Positions 8,734-18,296 of a stretch of DNA of 64,000 nucleotides are shown piece by piece. Made by a program: the position numbers and the translations under genes. The DNA is taken from the NCBI GenBank assembly GCA_018266055.1, contig JAFDYT010000011.1, positions 56,817-120,816 on the forward strand. Direction: 5' to 3'. The notes under the pieces were generated by a model, which was not told the origin of the DNA, searched no databases, and was given only the letters and a program-made list of their open reading frames with translations. Numbering within the stretch: position 1 is the first letter of the stretch; each line of letters starts with the position of its first letter. This DNA is from Bacteroidota bacterium (GTDB lineage Bacteria; Bacteroidota; Bacteroidia; Cytophagales; Cyclobacteriaceae).

Positions 8734-10074
8734 TTACCCATTCTGCCCGCGTGCTATAGCCGCTTCCAACACATCAAGGCCTTCGTGCAATTGATCATCG
8801 GTGATCACCAACGGAGGCAACAGACGAATGCAATTGCTATACAAGCCTGCACGGATCAACACAATACCGTTCGCAACTGCATCTTTAATAATTTTCAATG
8901 TCAGATCAGGGTCTGGAGTCTTGGTCTTTCTGTCTTTCACAAACTCCACCAGCATCATCGCCCCTAAGCCACGCACATCCCCGATGATGCTGTATTTGTT
9001 TTTCCATTCTTCCAATCGCTGTTTCATGATCGCCCCTACATGTTCCGCCTGTTTCATAAAAGCCGGCGTAGTCATTTCCTTTATCACTTCGATAGCAGCC
9101 ACGCAGGTAACAGGCGCACCTCCGTAAGTTCCACCGATCCCCCCGAGGTGAACGGCGTCCATAATCTCATCTCTTCCTACTGTTGCGGAAATCGGCATGC
9201 CTGCGCCAAGGGATTTTGCGGTAGTGATAATATCAGGTGCCATATCGTAATGATCGAATGCGAATAACTTCCCTGTGCGACCAAAACCGCTTTGAATTTC
9301 ATCACCGATCATCACCGCTCCTGTCTCATAACAGATTTTTCTGATCTCATGTAAAAATTCAGCGGGCATCGGGATGAATCCTCCCTCGCCTTGTACCGGC
9401 TCAATCAAAATAGCCGCCAGATCAGAAGCATCGATTTGTGAAATGAGGGCATTACGCAAATTCTGAATGCAATAATCAATGTATTCTTTCTCCGTAAACT
9501 GATCGGGTTTTCTAAACACGTTTGGCGCCGGCAAGCGATAAATATCTCCGGCAAATGGTCCCATACCCTTCTTGAACAAACCGTACTTCGAAGTAAGACT
9601 TAGTGTAAGCAAAGTCCGACCGTGATATCCGCCTTCAAAACAAATTACTCCTTTGCGTTTAGTATAATATCGTGCAATGTTCACGGCATTTTCCACCGCT
9701 TCACTACCAGAGTTGGCCAGCAATGTTTTCTTCGGGAATTTCCCGGGGGTAACCTGATTCAGAAGTTCGCACAACTCCACCATGGGTTCCACAGTCGTCA
9801 CCAGCGTACAGGTATGAATATATTTCTCCACCTGCGCCTGAATCGCCTTCACTACGTTGGGGGCACAATGCCCAATATTCATAACACCGATTGCACCGGC
9901 AAAATCAAGCAAGGTATTCCCGTCAACGTCGGTGATTACTGCACCTTTCGCATCGGCCACCACAACTTCCGTTGACTTTGCTAACCCAGCCGGAGCGGCA
10001 TTGGCGCGACGTTTTAATATCTCCTGAGCTTTGGGCCCAGGCAATGTTCCATTCAGTTTAATTGTCTTTGTCAT
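8734..10074 (-). CDS. gabT: Class III aminotransferase, 4-aminobutyrate aminotransferase type
   Basis: A 446-residue PLP enzyme of fold type I, class III. NSGSEAVENA near 121 binds the cofactor phosphate, Asp258 in GDEIQSGFGRTG contacts the pyridine nitrogen, and Lys287 in TTAKSLGAGMP forms the Schiff base. The C-terminal small domain with RLLPPLVITDDQL is intact. The whole resembles GabT, which moves the omega-amino group of GABA to 2-oxoglutarate. It is 17 bp after the GNAT gene and likely co-transcribed with it. The substrate could equally be another omega-amino acid or diamine. The symbol is a family-level assignment. Confidence 0.85.
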   Translation of the reverse strand: MTKTIKLNGTLPGPKAQEILKRRANAAPAGLAKSTEVVVADAKGAVITDVDGNTLLDFAGAIGVMNIGHCAPNVVKAIQAQVEKYIHTCTLVTTVEPMVELCELLNQVTPGKFPKKTLLANSGSEAVENAVNIARYYTKRKGVICFEGGYHGRTLLTLSLTSKYGLFKKGMGPFAGDIYRLPAPNVFRKPDQFTEKEYIDYCIQNLRNALISQIDASDLAAILIEPVQGEGGFIPMPAEFLHEIRKICYETGAVMIGDEIQSGFGRTGKLFAFDHYDMAPDIITTAKSLGAGMPISATVGRDEIMDAVHLGGIGGTYGGAPVTCVAAIEVIKEMTTPAFMKQAEHVGAIMKQRLEEWKNKYSIIGDVRGLGAMMLVEFVKDRKTKTPDPDLTLKIIKDAVANGIVLIRAGLYSNCIRLLPPLVITDDQLHEGLDVLEAAIARGQNG

Positions 10075-10091
10075 AAAACCTGTGATAAAAA

Positions 10092-10754
10092 TTATTTTGT
10101 AAGCAGTTCATTTTTGCGGATCAGAAAAGCGCAGTAGCCCGCACAGACCGGATCATCTACATATCCGGCAACAAGTCCATGCGGCGTGAATCCATTTTTC
10201 ATCTGACGTGAAACAGTAGGGTCTTTCAACTCATGGTGAATCACTTTCTGATAATATTCTTCGGCGCTCATCTTCTTTTGCACAGCACCATAGCCACTGA
10301 GCATTCCATACGTGAACTGGCCTTCCAATGAGAGCTTGTGTACTGTTGACTGACGTGCATCGTAGAGATAAGTGGCTATACCCTTACCACGAAAATCGGG
10401 ATGCGTTCCGATGTCCATTCCGTAAAGCCATTCACCATTAGGCTCATGCGTATTAAGGAAACCTCCGTCGAGAACATCATTGAAGGTATGAAACGAATCC
10501 GTTGTCAGATGATAGCGAATGCTGGTGGTCATGCCGATTACCCGATCGTTGTAAAGCGCTACAAACTGTCCGTCCTGAAAGATGCGAATGTGATTGAGGT
10601 AATGTTCCCTGCGCATCAGAGACGTAGGATGCAACGTAGGAAAAACTATTTTCTGCAATTCCTCAAGAGCCACTACGTGCTCAGGTTGCGTATTCACCAC
10701 TACAATCCCATCGCCCACTTCACGGCGATATAAAATCGATTCAGGTGCTGTCAT
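10092..10754 (-). CDS. GNAT family N-acetyltransferase
   Basis: A 220-residue protein with one GNAT fold. The acetyl-CoA pyrophosphate loop is seen as GTHPDFRGKGIATYLY (core FRGKGIA at 121-127) after the beta-4 strand GEWLYGMDIGT. The N-terminal half contains HPTSLMRREHYLNHI, a pattern that recurs in long GNATs of unknown substrate. Its ATG overlaps the stop of the upstream aminotransferase by 4 bp, so the two are translationally coupled. Acetylation of an amine intermediate is a reasonable guess from the neighbours, but nothing in the sequence fixes the acceptor. Confidence 0.85.
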   Translation of the reverse strand: MTAPESILYRREVGDGIVVVNTQPEHVVALEELQKIVFPTLHPTSLMRREHYLNHIRIFQDGQFVALYNDRVIGMTTSIRYHLTTDSFHTFNDVLDGGFLNTHEPNGEWLYGMDIGTHPDFRGKGIATYLYDARQSTVHKLSLEGQFTYGMLSGYGAVQKKMSAEEYYQKVIHHELKDPTVSRQMKNGFTPHGLVAGYVDDPVCAGYCAFLIRKNELLTK

Positions 10755-12085
10755 GACTTTGAATTTATTTTCTTTGGCGACGAGGGTGCGCTCGTAAGCT
10801 TCATCAATTCATCACGAATAATCTGAAGACCTGTATTCAACTCATTCTTGCTGATTATTAACGGGCTCAATACGCGAACCACATTGCCCGATGTTCCGGC
10901 ACTGATGATCAACAATCCTTTTTTTGCACACGCCTGAATAAGTTGTTTACAAAGATCGCCATCGGGTTGGTGCGCGTCGCCGTTCTTCACCAATTCAAAG
11001 GCTACCATGGCGCCAAGTCCGCGCACATCGCCGATGGCAGCACAATCCTTTTTCAGTTCATCAAAAAAAGACTTCACGGTCTTGCCTACCTCCGTGCCTT
11101 TTTTTTCAATGTTAATTTGCTTCATGTACGCGATCGTAGCGAGTGACGCGGCACACGCTACTGGATTTCCCGGATAGGTACCGCCTAAGGTTCCCTTTGT
11201 CGTCTTGTCCATGATATCGGCGTTGCCGATCACAGCGCCAATCGGCATTCCGCTTCCCATCGATTTAGCCCAGGTAGAAATATCCGGAACAATATCAAAG
11301 TGTTGATACGCCGCCCACTTGCCAGTTCGGCCGAAGCCCGTCTGCACTTCATCAACAATCAATAAAATTCCTTTTGCCTTACAAAGCGTCTTTAATCCCT
11401 GCACATATTTTTTGGGCGCCACTACAAACCCGCCTTCACCTTGCACCAGCTCAAGAATTACAGCTGCAACTTGCGATGCATCGACCATGTTGTGGAGATA
11501 CGTTTCGAAAGCTTGTAACTCGCGATCAACAAATTCGTCCATCGACAGTCCATCATTGCGTTGGTAATGATCCGGAAACGGAAAGCGATACACTTCAGGA
11601 GCAAAAGGTCCGCATCCAATTTTATAACCAACCTTGGACGTCAAGGTCATTCCAAGCAAAGTACGTCCATGAAAACCTCCGGTAAAACAAATAATACCCT
11701 GGCGCCCGGTAGCCTGCCGCGCAATTTTGATTGCGTTCTCCACCGCCTCTGCGCCGGTATTGGTAAGCATCACCTTCGTTTTCTTTCCATGCGGAAACAG
11801 ATCGGCAAGTGTTTCGCACAACTCTACATACGGTTCGTAGATCGCCACCGGAAAGCAGGCATGCACAAGCTTTTTGGTTTGCTTAATCATCGCATCCACC
11901 ACAGGTTTTGGACAATGACCTGCATTCAGCACACCAATTCCTCCGGCAAAGTCGATGTATTCTTTGCCATCCACATCTTTAATTTTAGCTCCTTTACCTG
12001 ACTCCACTGTGAGTGGACTGAACATTCCCATTCCTTCAGGAACTATTGCATTTCTTCTGGCGACGAGTTCACTTGATTTATTCAT
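10751..12085 (-). CDS. Class III aminotransferase (second copy in block)
   Basis: A 444-residue class III PLP aminotransferase. TNTGAEAVENA near 108 is the phosphate loop, Asp245 lies in IVDEVQTGFGRTG, and Lys274 lies in WAKSMGSGMP. It is clearly diverged from the family member at 8734-10074, so the two probably handle different amino donors, for example a diamine and the derived omega-amino acid. The last residues (SAPSSPKKINSKS) are a low-complexity tail. It overlaps the GNAT start by 4 bp and begins 29 bp after the amine oxidase gene. Confidence 0.87.
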   Translation of the reverse strand: MNKSSELVARRNAIVPEGMGMFSPLTVESGKGAKIKDVDGKEYIDFAGGIGVLNAGHCPKPVVDAMIKQTKKLVHACFPVAIYEPYVELCETLADLFPHGKKTKVMLTNTGAEAVENAIKIARQATGRQGIICFTGGFHGRTLLGMTLTSKVGYKIGCGPFAPEVYRFPFPDHYQRNDGLSMDEFVDRELQAFETYLHNMVDASQVAAVILELVQGEGGFVVAPKKYVQGLKTLCKAKGILLIVDEVQTGFGRTGKWAAYQHFDIVPDISTWAKSMGSGMPIGAVIGNADIMDKTTKGTLGGTYPGNPVACAASLATIAYMKQINIEKKGTEVGKTVKSFFDELKKDCAAIGDVRGLGAMVAFELVKNGDAHQPDGDLCKQLIQACAKKGLLIISAGTSGNVVRVLSPLIISKNELNTGLQIIRDELMKLTSAPSSPKKINSKS

Positions 12086-12114
12086 TCTTCTTTTTCTTAA
12101 TTACAATTTCCAAA

Positions 12115-13620
12115 TCAGATATTTTTTAATTTTTCAATTTGCGTTGCTACGATTTTTCCACTCTCCACCGCCCCATTCATAAATCCCTGATGAAGCACGC
12201 TACAATGTTCACCGGCAAAAAATATATTTTCAAAAGGTTCTTGTTCTACGCCAGCAAACTCTGACCACTGACCTCGTTTGTACGACGTGTAACTTCCCTT
12301 TGAAAAAGGATTAGTCGCCCAACAGAATTTTGCAATTCGTCCATTGTATTGTTCGGTGAGGCCAGGGTATAACTTCTCGGCACCGCCCAACCAGCGTTCT
12401 TTGATCTGCGCATAATTCATGTCCTGAATCTCGACCGACTCTTTGCCCCCAGTGACAAACGATAGTGAACCTTGCGGAATGTTCACTCCTTGAGAACTGT
12501 CCCATATTGTAGTGCGATTTACGTCGGTGTAAGTATAGCCCTGATAGCCTTTGTCGCGCCACACACGCTTCTTAAATCCCATCGCTGCTTTGGCGGCAAT
12601 ACCAAAGCCGAGATTGTCGATGCATCGTTGCTTCCTTTCGGGGAATTTAAAATTCATCTCAATAGAACGAAGCACGGTGAACGGAACCGTGAGAATTACC
12701 TGATCGGCTTTAATTGTTTCTGTCTTACCTTCTGTTTCAAAAACGAGTTGATACTCACTTCCTTCCTTGAGAAGTTTTTGCAAATGCCAACCCGTCTTTA
12801 TCCGATCCTTAACTTTGGCCGTCAGTTTATCTACTATGCGTTGGCTTCCACCTTTAAACTTGAATACTTCATGTTCCGAACCGAGCGCATGATACCGGTT
12901 GCCTATTTGAACCGGCAACGCGAGAATGTAAAGCAGGTTAATCGCCGATTGCTCGGAAGCCTCCATGGCATACTCTCCGGTAATCACCACATCAAAAAAA
13001 TCATAGAGCCAACCCTTCACACCGATTTCCTTAAGATATTCTGTCACCGACTTGTTGTCAAGTGTTTTGAATTTTTCTCCTTCATTGTAATGCAACACAT
13101 CAGGCAGCGAGTCAACATCTTTGGTCAATTGTCCAACAAAAGGTTGTAGTTCATTCACCAGATCTTCTTCCGTAAACTGCTTTCCGTGAAAATAATAATA
13201 TCGAGGTTCCAGCGGGTCGGCCTGAAGGTCGACGATCTCTACATTAAGCTCGCGCGCCAGCGAAAGTAAATCCTCGTGTGTGGAGTCAATGTATTCGGCG
13301 CCAAAGTCAACATGGGCTCCGTCAATTACAGCATCTTCTACCGTAAGGATTCTTCCACCTGCTCTACCGGTAGCTTCGTAAATAATTGATTCGATTCCTT
13401 TTTTCTTCAACTCATACGCGGCGGTAAGTCCGGCGATGCCTGCGCCTATAATCACTACAGGTTTTTTTCGGTCATTGAAGCAACTCTGCAAAGGCAACGC
13501 CAGTGCAGCCGTGACCATCAGGCTTTGCTGCAAAAACTTTCTTCTTCCGGAATTAAATTCTGAAGAAGTCGCTTTCGCGAAGGCGCGTTTCAATAATACG
13601 GTACTCAACGACCGGCTCAT
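12115..13620 (-). CDS. Tat-exported lipoprotein flavin amine oxidase
   Basis: A 501-residue FAD-dependent amine oxidase. The dinucleotide fold starts VVIIGAGIAGLTAAYELKKK near residue 54, followed by GRAGGRI, and the C-terminal flavin contact is NIFFAGEHCS...GFMNGAVESG. Before the enzyme there is a Tat-type leader: twin Arg26-Arg27 in GRRKFLQQS, a hydrophobic core, and a possible lipobox LQSC with Cys47. This suggests folding with FAD in the cytoplasm, export by Tat and lipid anchoring, so oxidative deamination of amines may occur in the periplasm. It follows SusD by 20 bp, supporting coupling to outer-membrane uptake. The substrate (polyamine, aromatic amine or amino acid) is unknown. Confidence 0.87.
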   Translation of the reverse strand: MSRSLSTVLLKRAFAKATSSEFNSGRRKFLQQSLMVTAALALPLQSCFNDRKKPVVIIGAGIAGLTAAYELKKKGIESIIYEATGRAGGRILTVEDAVIDGAHVDFGAEYIDSTHEDLLSLARELNVEIVDLQADPLEPRYYYFHGKQFTEEDLVNELQPFVGQLTKDVDSLPDVLHYNEGEKFKTLDNKSVTEYLKEIGVKGWLYDFFDVVITGEYAMEASEQSAINLLYILALPVQIGNRYHALGSEHEVFKFKGGSQRIVDKLTAKVKDRIKTGWHLQKLLKEGSEYQLVFETEGKTETIKADQVILTVPFTVLRSIEMNFKFPERKQRCIDNLGFGIAAKAAMGFKKRVWRDKGYQGYTYTDVNRTTIWDSSQGVNIPQGSLSFVTGGKESVEIQDMNYAQIKERWLGGAEKLYPGLTEQYNGRIAKFCWATNPFSKGSYTSYKRGQWSEFAGVEQEPFENIFFAGEHCSVLHQGFMNGAVESGKIVATQIEKLKNI

Positions 13621-13640
13621 ACTGTTGCCTTTGAATTGAA

Positions 13641-15059
13641 TTAGTTGGTCGGATAGCCAGGGTTTTGCGTTAACGCGCCCTTGGTAGCGATCATCTCCTG
13701 TTTAGGTATCGGCAAAATTGCATTGAAGTCGCTGACCGAATAATCGGTGGTGTTTTTTACCGGTCCAACCACGGCCGCAAATACTTTGTTGCGAGCCAGG
13801 TCAAACATGCGATGTCCTTCAAAGTTCAATTCAGCTTTTCGCTCGTCTAGCAAAGCCGTAGTGAAATCTGCCTCGGTGCTAATCGTGGCGCCAGTCAAAG
13901 GCGCCATGCCTCGATTCGCACGCAGCGTGTTCAGTTCTGTGAGACCACCACCGGCCAAACCTTCGGCTTCGGCTTTGATCAAATAAATTTCTGACATGCG
14001 AAGAATGAAGGCGGGGTTGTCGCGCGTGGTTTCGCCACGGTACTTCTGCGATCTTCCATCCGGTGTAATGCTAAAGTCATTGTCGTTAGGTGAAAAATCT
14101 ACCAGTGCCGCCCGCGGGTCGCCGGGACGGTTGATAAAGAATGTGTCGAGATTAGCATTCGCCAGAAAATACACGTCAGAGCGTAGCGCACTTGGACGTA
14201 AATAGGTCAATGCATTCATGCCACTTTGATTTTGAATGCTAAACGTAAGCTCAAAGATCGACTCCTGTGACTGATATGGAGCAGAATAAATCTTTCCAAA
14301 ATTATTCTGATCGAGCAAAGAAAACGTCCCGTCGTTAATCACAGAATCAGCAGCCGCTATAGCATTAGCCTTGTCTCCTTGATACAAATACGCGCGCGAC
14401 AACAGCGCCCAAACAGCCACGCGGTTGAAGTACACCGGCGTCCGGTCTGCTTTGTCTACCAATGTCAATGCTGTTTTCAAATCATTGATGATTGCTGCGT
14501 AGGAAGAAGCAACCGAACTGCGAGGCACAATGTCAGTTGCTTTTTGTATTGTGGTCACCACAGGAATCCCGTAGGCAGAAGAAGTATTCCAATGTTCGCC
14601 AAACATGCGCAATGCGTCGAAGTGAGCCAGTGCTCGCACGGCCATTGCCTGACCTTTTATACTGTTGCGTTCGTCTTGCGTAAAAGTCGCATCGTTCACG
14701 CCGTCAATCCGGTTGATGATCGCATTCGAGGTAGCGATGGTATAATAAAGAGCCAGCCAAAGGTTTTCTACAATTGTATTTGACGTAGAGACACTCACAT
14801 TGCTAAGTTCATCAAGTACGGTATTCTGATAACCACCGTCGATGCCCACATCGCTGTTGAGGTCGGCGGTTAACTGATAAAAACCTCCGTAATAATATTT
14901 CGCCTGCATGGAGCTGTAAAGCCCGACGAGTGCAGCCTCAGCCCCCGCTTTGGTGGTAAACACTTTCGAATCAGCTACGTCGTTGGGTGACACTTGATCA
15001 AGCACGTTGCAGGAGCTGATGAAAATTATCGTAAGAAAAGTGATTGCTATCTTTTTCAT
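13641..15059 (-). CDS. SusD/RagB family outer-membrane lipoprotein
   Basis: A SusD-like surface lipoprotein of about 472 residues. The signal peptide MKKIAITFLTIIFISSC has its lipid-modified Cys in ISSC; the start at 15059 is preferred over the ATG two codons upstream. The N-terminal SusD motif (VSPNDVADSKVFTTKAGAEAAL), the TPR-like MAVRALAHFDALRMFG and the C-terminal LLDERKAELNFEGHRMFDLAR are all present. SusD binds the ligand and acts as lid of the SusC barrel. The gene follows SusC after a few bases. No glycoside hydrolase lies nearby; the linked genes encode amine metabolism, so the ligand may be a nitrogen compound or peptide instead of a glycan. Confidence 0.93.
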   Translation of the reverse strand: MKKIAITFLTIIFISSCNVLDQVSPNDVADSKVFTTKAGAEAALVGLYSSMQAKYYYGGFYQLTADLNSDVGIDGGYQNTVLDELSNVSVSTSNTIVENLWLALYYTIATSNAIINRIDGVNDATFTQDERNSIKGQAMAVRALAHFDALRMFGEHWNTSSAYGIPVVTTIQKATDIVPRSSVASSYAAIINDLKTALTLVDKADRTPVYFNRVAVWALLSRAYLYQGDKANAIAAADSVINDGTFSLLDQNNFGKIYSAPYQSQESIFELTFSIQNQSGMNALTYLRPSALRSDVYFLANANLDTFFINRPGDPRAALVDFSPNDNDFSITPDGRSQKYRGETTRDNPAFILRMSEIYLIKAEAEGLAGGGLTELNTLRANRGMAPLTGATISTEADFTTALLDERKAELNFEGHRMFDLARNKVFAAVVGPVKNTTDYSVSDFNAILPIPKQEMIATKGALTQNPGYPTN

Positions 15060-15070
15060 GATCATTTCTT

Positions 15071-18000
15071 TTAAAAGCTAAGGTTAAATCCAAGCATGTA
15101 CGTTCGCGGCTGAGGATACGCTGCGTAATCGTAACCGGCAGTTCGTGGGTCACCGCTTCCGGTAGAACTTACTTCCGGATCAAAACCCGAATACTTGGTA
15201 AACACATACAGGTTCTGTACCGACGCATAGAAGCGGCAGCTTGTAAACCAGTTCACATTTTTTGGATGAAGCGTATAGCCCAACGTCACTGTGCGGATCC
15301 TAAGGAAGGAAGCGTCCTCAATGTACTGCGTCGAGAAGTTGTTGTAGTTCTGATTGATGAACGAGGCACGAGGAATGTTCGTAATGTCTCCCGGTTTTTT
15401 CCAGCGCTTCAATGATTCTACCGAATTATTTGCATACACACCATCAAGTCCACCGCCATTCGACCAGCCCAAATTCAGATAGGCCGATTTGATCTGATTG
15501 TACACATGGTTGCCCACGTTGAATTGCGTAGCCACAAGGAAGTCAAAGTTGCCCGCTGTAAGTGTGTTGTTGATTCCTCCGAAGTAATCGGGGATAGCTT
15601 TTCCCGCTACACCGGCCGCATCAAAAGTAATCGTAGCCGCATTTACTTTTGCCCCTGATTGATCATAATAGAGCGCATCGCCGTTAGCTGGATCAACACC
15701 GGCATACTTGATCGCCCAGAAGGTGCCCACCGATTGGCCCACCATCATCACGTGTGTAGGGTTGCCGTCGTTATAAGCGCTAAGTAGTAGTCCGTTGTTG
15801 GATAAGGACACGTACTGGTTTTTGATAAACGAAATGTTGAAGCTTGTATTCCAGCGGATTTTATCGTTGGAGATATTCACTGAGTTGACAGTGAACTCCC
15901 ACCCTTTGTTTTCAATTTCACCGCGGTTGCGAGTGATGGTCGGAAAACCCGTAGTGCCAGCAATATAATCGTTGCTCAGTAAATTGGTTTTGTTCGATTT
16001 AAAATAATCGATCGAACCGCTGATGCGTCCTCCCCACAATTCCCAATCAACACCAATGTTGAAGGCGCGATTGCTTTGCCATGTAACCGGCACCGACAAG
16101 TTGCGCGGATCCAATCCAACATTGCCGTTGTATCGGGCTGGCTTCCAATACGAGTTGTTTTGAAAATTACCAATCTCCTGATCTCCTGTGAGACCATAAC
16201 TCGCCCGAAGCTTCAGGTCGGTAATTGTTTCGTTGGCACCAAAGAAATTCTCCCGCGAAATTCTCCAGCCGAAAGAACCAGAAGGAAAAACCCCATATCG
16301 ATTGCTTGGTGAGAATCGCGAAGAGCCATCGGTACGAATCGTAGCCGACAACAAGTATTTTCCATTGTAGTCATAATTCACGCGGCCGAGGTACGACACC
16401 AGTCCGTAGGAAGTACCCGTCGCAGAAGCGCTAGTGATCAGCGCCGCACTTGAAATATTTTGCAATCCACTTCCTTGCGGGAACCCCTGAGCCGAAATGC
16501 CCGAGAGCGACGATTTCGTTTCCTGCATGGTGTAACCCGCTATCGCATTGAGTTTTCCTTTGCCAATGGTTTTGGAATAGGTAAGAATGTTTTCATTAAG
16601 CCATGTAAGTTGCTCAAATACCGAGCGACTCGCTTTTCCACTCACCGCCTGCGCGTCTGTAGTAAGCGGTGAAAAGAATTGTTCATCGAGCACGTTGTTG
16701 TAGTCCGTTGACCAGCTCGTTCTGAATTTCAGATCCTTAGTGATTTTATATTCGGCGAAGACTGAAGCGAGCAGTCGGTTTGTTGTGGTGTAGGGAATAA
16801 TTTCATTCGCCGAGCGAATCGGATTATCCGAAAGCCAGTTGGTGTGATATAAAGTATAATCGGAATAGTTGCCGTTGGCATCGTACGGAGGCATAAGCGG
16901 ATCTGCGCCGAGTGCGTTGGTTACAATTCCGGTATAGGTATTGTCATTGAAACTACGACGATTGCGCGAATGCGAAACATTAACATTCAATCCAAACGAC
17001 AACTTATCGGTAGCCTGATGATCGAGGTTGATGCGTCCGCTCAGTCGCTTATAAGCTGAGTTGATCACAATTCCCGACTGATCGAAATACGTTCCGCCGG
17101 CATAGAATTTCGTTTTGTCATTGCCACCCGTCGCAGAAAGTTCATAATTGCTGATGGGAGAATTTTTCAACACTTCGTCAAGCCATACGGTGTTCACTCC
17201 AGTTGTTCCGTAATGAAGTGGATCAGTCAGCTGAGTCGCATCAAAGCCCTGACCGAAAGCCGTATTGTCTTTATTATAAATGGCAAGGTCATTGGCACGT
17301 GCTTCTTGAATAAGATCGATGAACTGCTGCGAATTCAAAAATTTGATTTTGCGTGTGGGAGTTTGCACTCCGCTGTAATGATTGAAGCTGAATTTGGTTC
17401 TTCCGGCTTTGCCTCGCTTGGTGGTGATCATCACTACGCCGTTGGCCGCGCGTGATCCGTAGATGGCTGCCGCCGAAGCGTCTTTCAATACTTCAATAGA
17501 TTCGATGTCGTTCGGATTGATATCAGAAATTGAGCTAATACTCTGGCCGCTCCCCACGGGCGTTCCGGACAAATCGAACGAAGTAGACATGGTCGAATTA
17601 CTTTCGCTCAGCATCGGAATACCATCGACCACATAGAGGGGGTTGCTCGCTCCGCGAATGCTCACATTCAAACTCGCTCCCGGTGTACCCGAAGTGGTGG
17701 TGATGTTAACACCCGCCATCTTGCCCTGCAAGTTCTGCGCCACGTTGGTCGTGGGCTGATCCTTAAAGTCTTTGTTATTGACAGAAGTGATAGAGCCGGT
17801 AAGGTCTTTTTTCTCCTGCGTTCCATACCCTACCACAACAACTTCTTTCAGTTCAGAAGTTTCCTGAACGAGTTGGACATCGACCACGGTTCGATTTTCA
17901 ATCTGAACTTCCTGGCTTTGATAGCCGACGAAGGAGAAGACGAGTGTTGAACTGGCGGGAACGGGCAAGCTATAAGCGCCGTTTGCGTCCGTGGTTGTTC

Positions 18001-18154
18001 CGTTCATTGTACCTTTCAAAACAACGTTCACACCGGGCAAGACATTTCCATCTTTTGAGTCCGTCACTTTACCCGTCACAACAACGGGCGTCTGAGCCCA
18101 AAGGGTCAGCGGCAGCAAAAAAGCAAGTAATAAACAGTAGCGATTTATCTTCAT
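15071..18154 (-). CDS. SusC/RagA family TonB-dependent outer-membrane transporter
   Basis: A 1027-residue SusC-type transporter. It has a signal peptide ending LTLWAQ, then a carboxypeptidase-like beta-sandwich (about 25-110, GKVTDSKDGNVLPGVNVVLKG), a short VVVVGYGTQEKKDLTGSI linker typical of SusC, a plug domain (about 120-245, with IRGASNPLYVVDGIPM and VLKDASAAAIYGSRAANGVV) and a barrel ending in phenylalanine (MLGFNLSF). The protein imports its ligand across the outer membrane using TonB energy, with SusD as lid. It is the first gene of the minus-strand block. No anti-sigma/sigma pair lies beside it, so control is likely by another means (see the octamers at 18203-18324). Confidence 0.95.
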   Translation of the reverse strand: MKINRYCLLLAFLLPLTLWAQTPVVVTGKVTDSKDGNVLPGVNVVLKGTMNGTTTDANGAYSLPVPASSTLVFSFVGYQSQEVQIENRTVVDVQLVQETSELKEVVVVGYGTQEKKDLTGSITSVNNKDFKDQPTTNVAQNLQGKMAGVNITTTSGTPGASLNVSIRGASNPLYVVDGIPMLSESNSTMSTSFDLSGTPVGSGQSISSISDINPNDIESIEVLKDASAAAIYGSRAANGVVMITTKRGKAGRTKFSFNHYSGVQTPTRKIKFLNSQQFIDLIQEARANDLAIYNKDNTAFGQGFDATQLTDPLHYGTTGVNTVWLDEVLKNSPISNYELSATGGNDKTKFYAGGTYFDQSGIVINSAYKRLSGRINLDHQATDKLSFGLNVNVSHSRNRRSFNDNTYTGIVTNALGADPLMPPYDANGNYSDYTLYHTNWLSDNPIRSANEIIPYTTTNRLLASVFAEYKITKDLKFRTSWSTDYNNVLDEQFFSPLTTDAQAVSGKASRSVFEQLTWLNENILTYSKTIGKGKLNAIAGYTMQETKSSLSGISAQGFPQGSGLQNISSAALITSASATGTSYGLVSYLGRVNYDYNGKYLLSATIRTDGSSRFSPSNRYGVFPSGSFGWRISRENFFGANETITDLKLRASYGLTGDQEIGNFQNNSYWKPARYNGNVGLDPRNLSVPVTWQSNRAFNIGVDWELWGGRISGSIDYFKSNKTNLLSNDYIAGTTGFPTITRNRGEIENKGWEFTVNSVNISNDKIRWNTSFNISFIKNQYVSLSNNGLLLSAYNDGNPTHVMMVGQSVGTFWAIKYAGVDPANGDALYYDQSGAKVNAATITFDAAGVAGKAIPDYFGGINNTLTAGNFDFLVATQFNVGNHVYNQIKSAYLNLGWSNGGGLDGVYANNSVESLKRWKKPGDITNIPRASFINQNYNNFSTQYIEDASFLRIRTVTLGYTLHPKNVNWFTSCRFYASVQNLYVFTKYSGFDPEVSSTGSGDPRTAGYDYAAYPQPRTYMLGFNLSF

Positions 18155-18189
18155 GCAATTCAGGGTTAGGGAGTGTTAATTAATTGTAA

Positions 18190-18218
18190 CGAACATAGTA
18201 GAGTCAAATCCTCACAAA
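18190..18218 (-). promoter_or_regulatory. Candidate susC promoter with embedded octamer
   Basis: On the minus strand a TTTG (18215-18218) is followed after 17 bp by TATGTTCG (18190-18197), close to the Bacteroidota pattern TTTG-N19-TAnnTTTG, about 36 bp before the SusC start. The octamer GTCAAATC (18203-18210) lies between the two boxes, where a bound repressor would block polymerase. The -7 box deviates at one position and the spacing is two short, so this is tentative. Confidence 0.4.
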
Positions 18219-18296
18219 AAACCGTCATATCTTATTTTTTAGAGTATTTTAATTGTTGGTTTACAATACGTTAGCTCGGAACAATTCTATTGGCTA

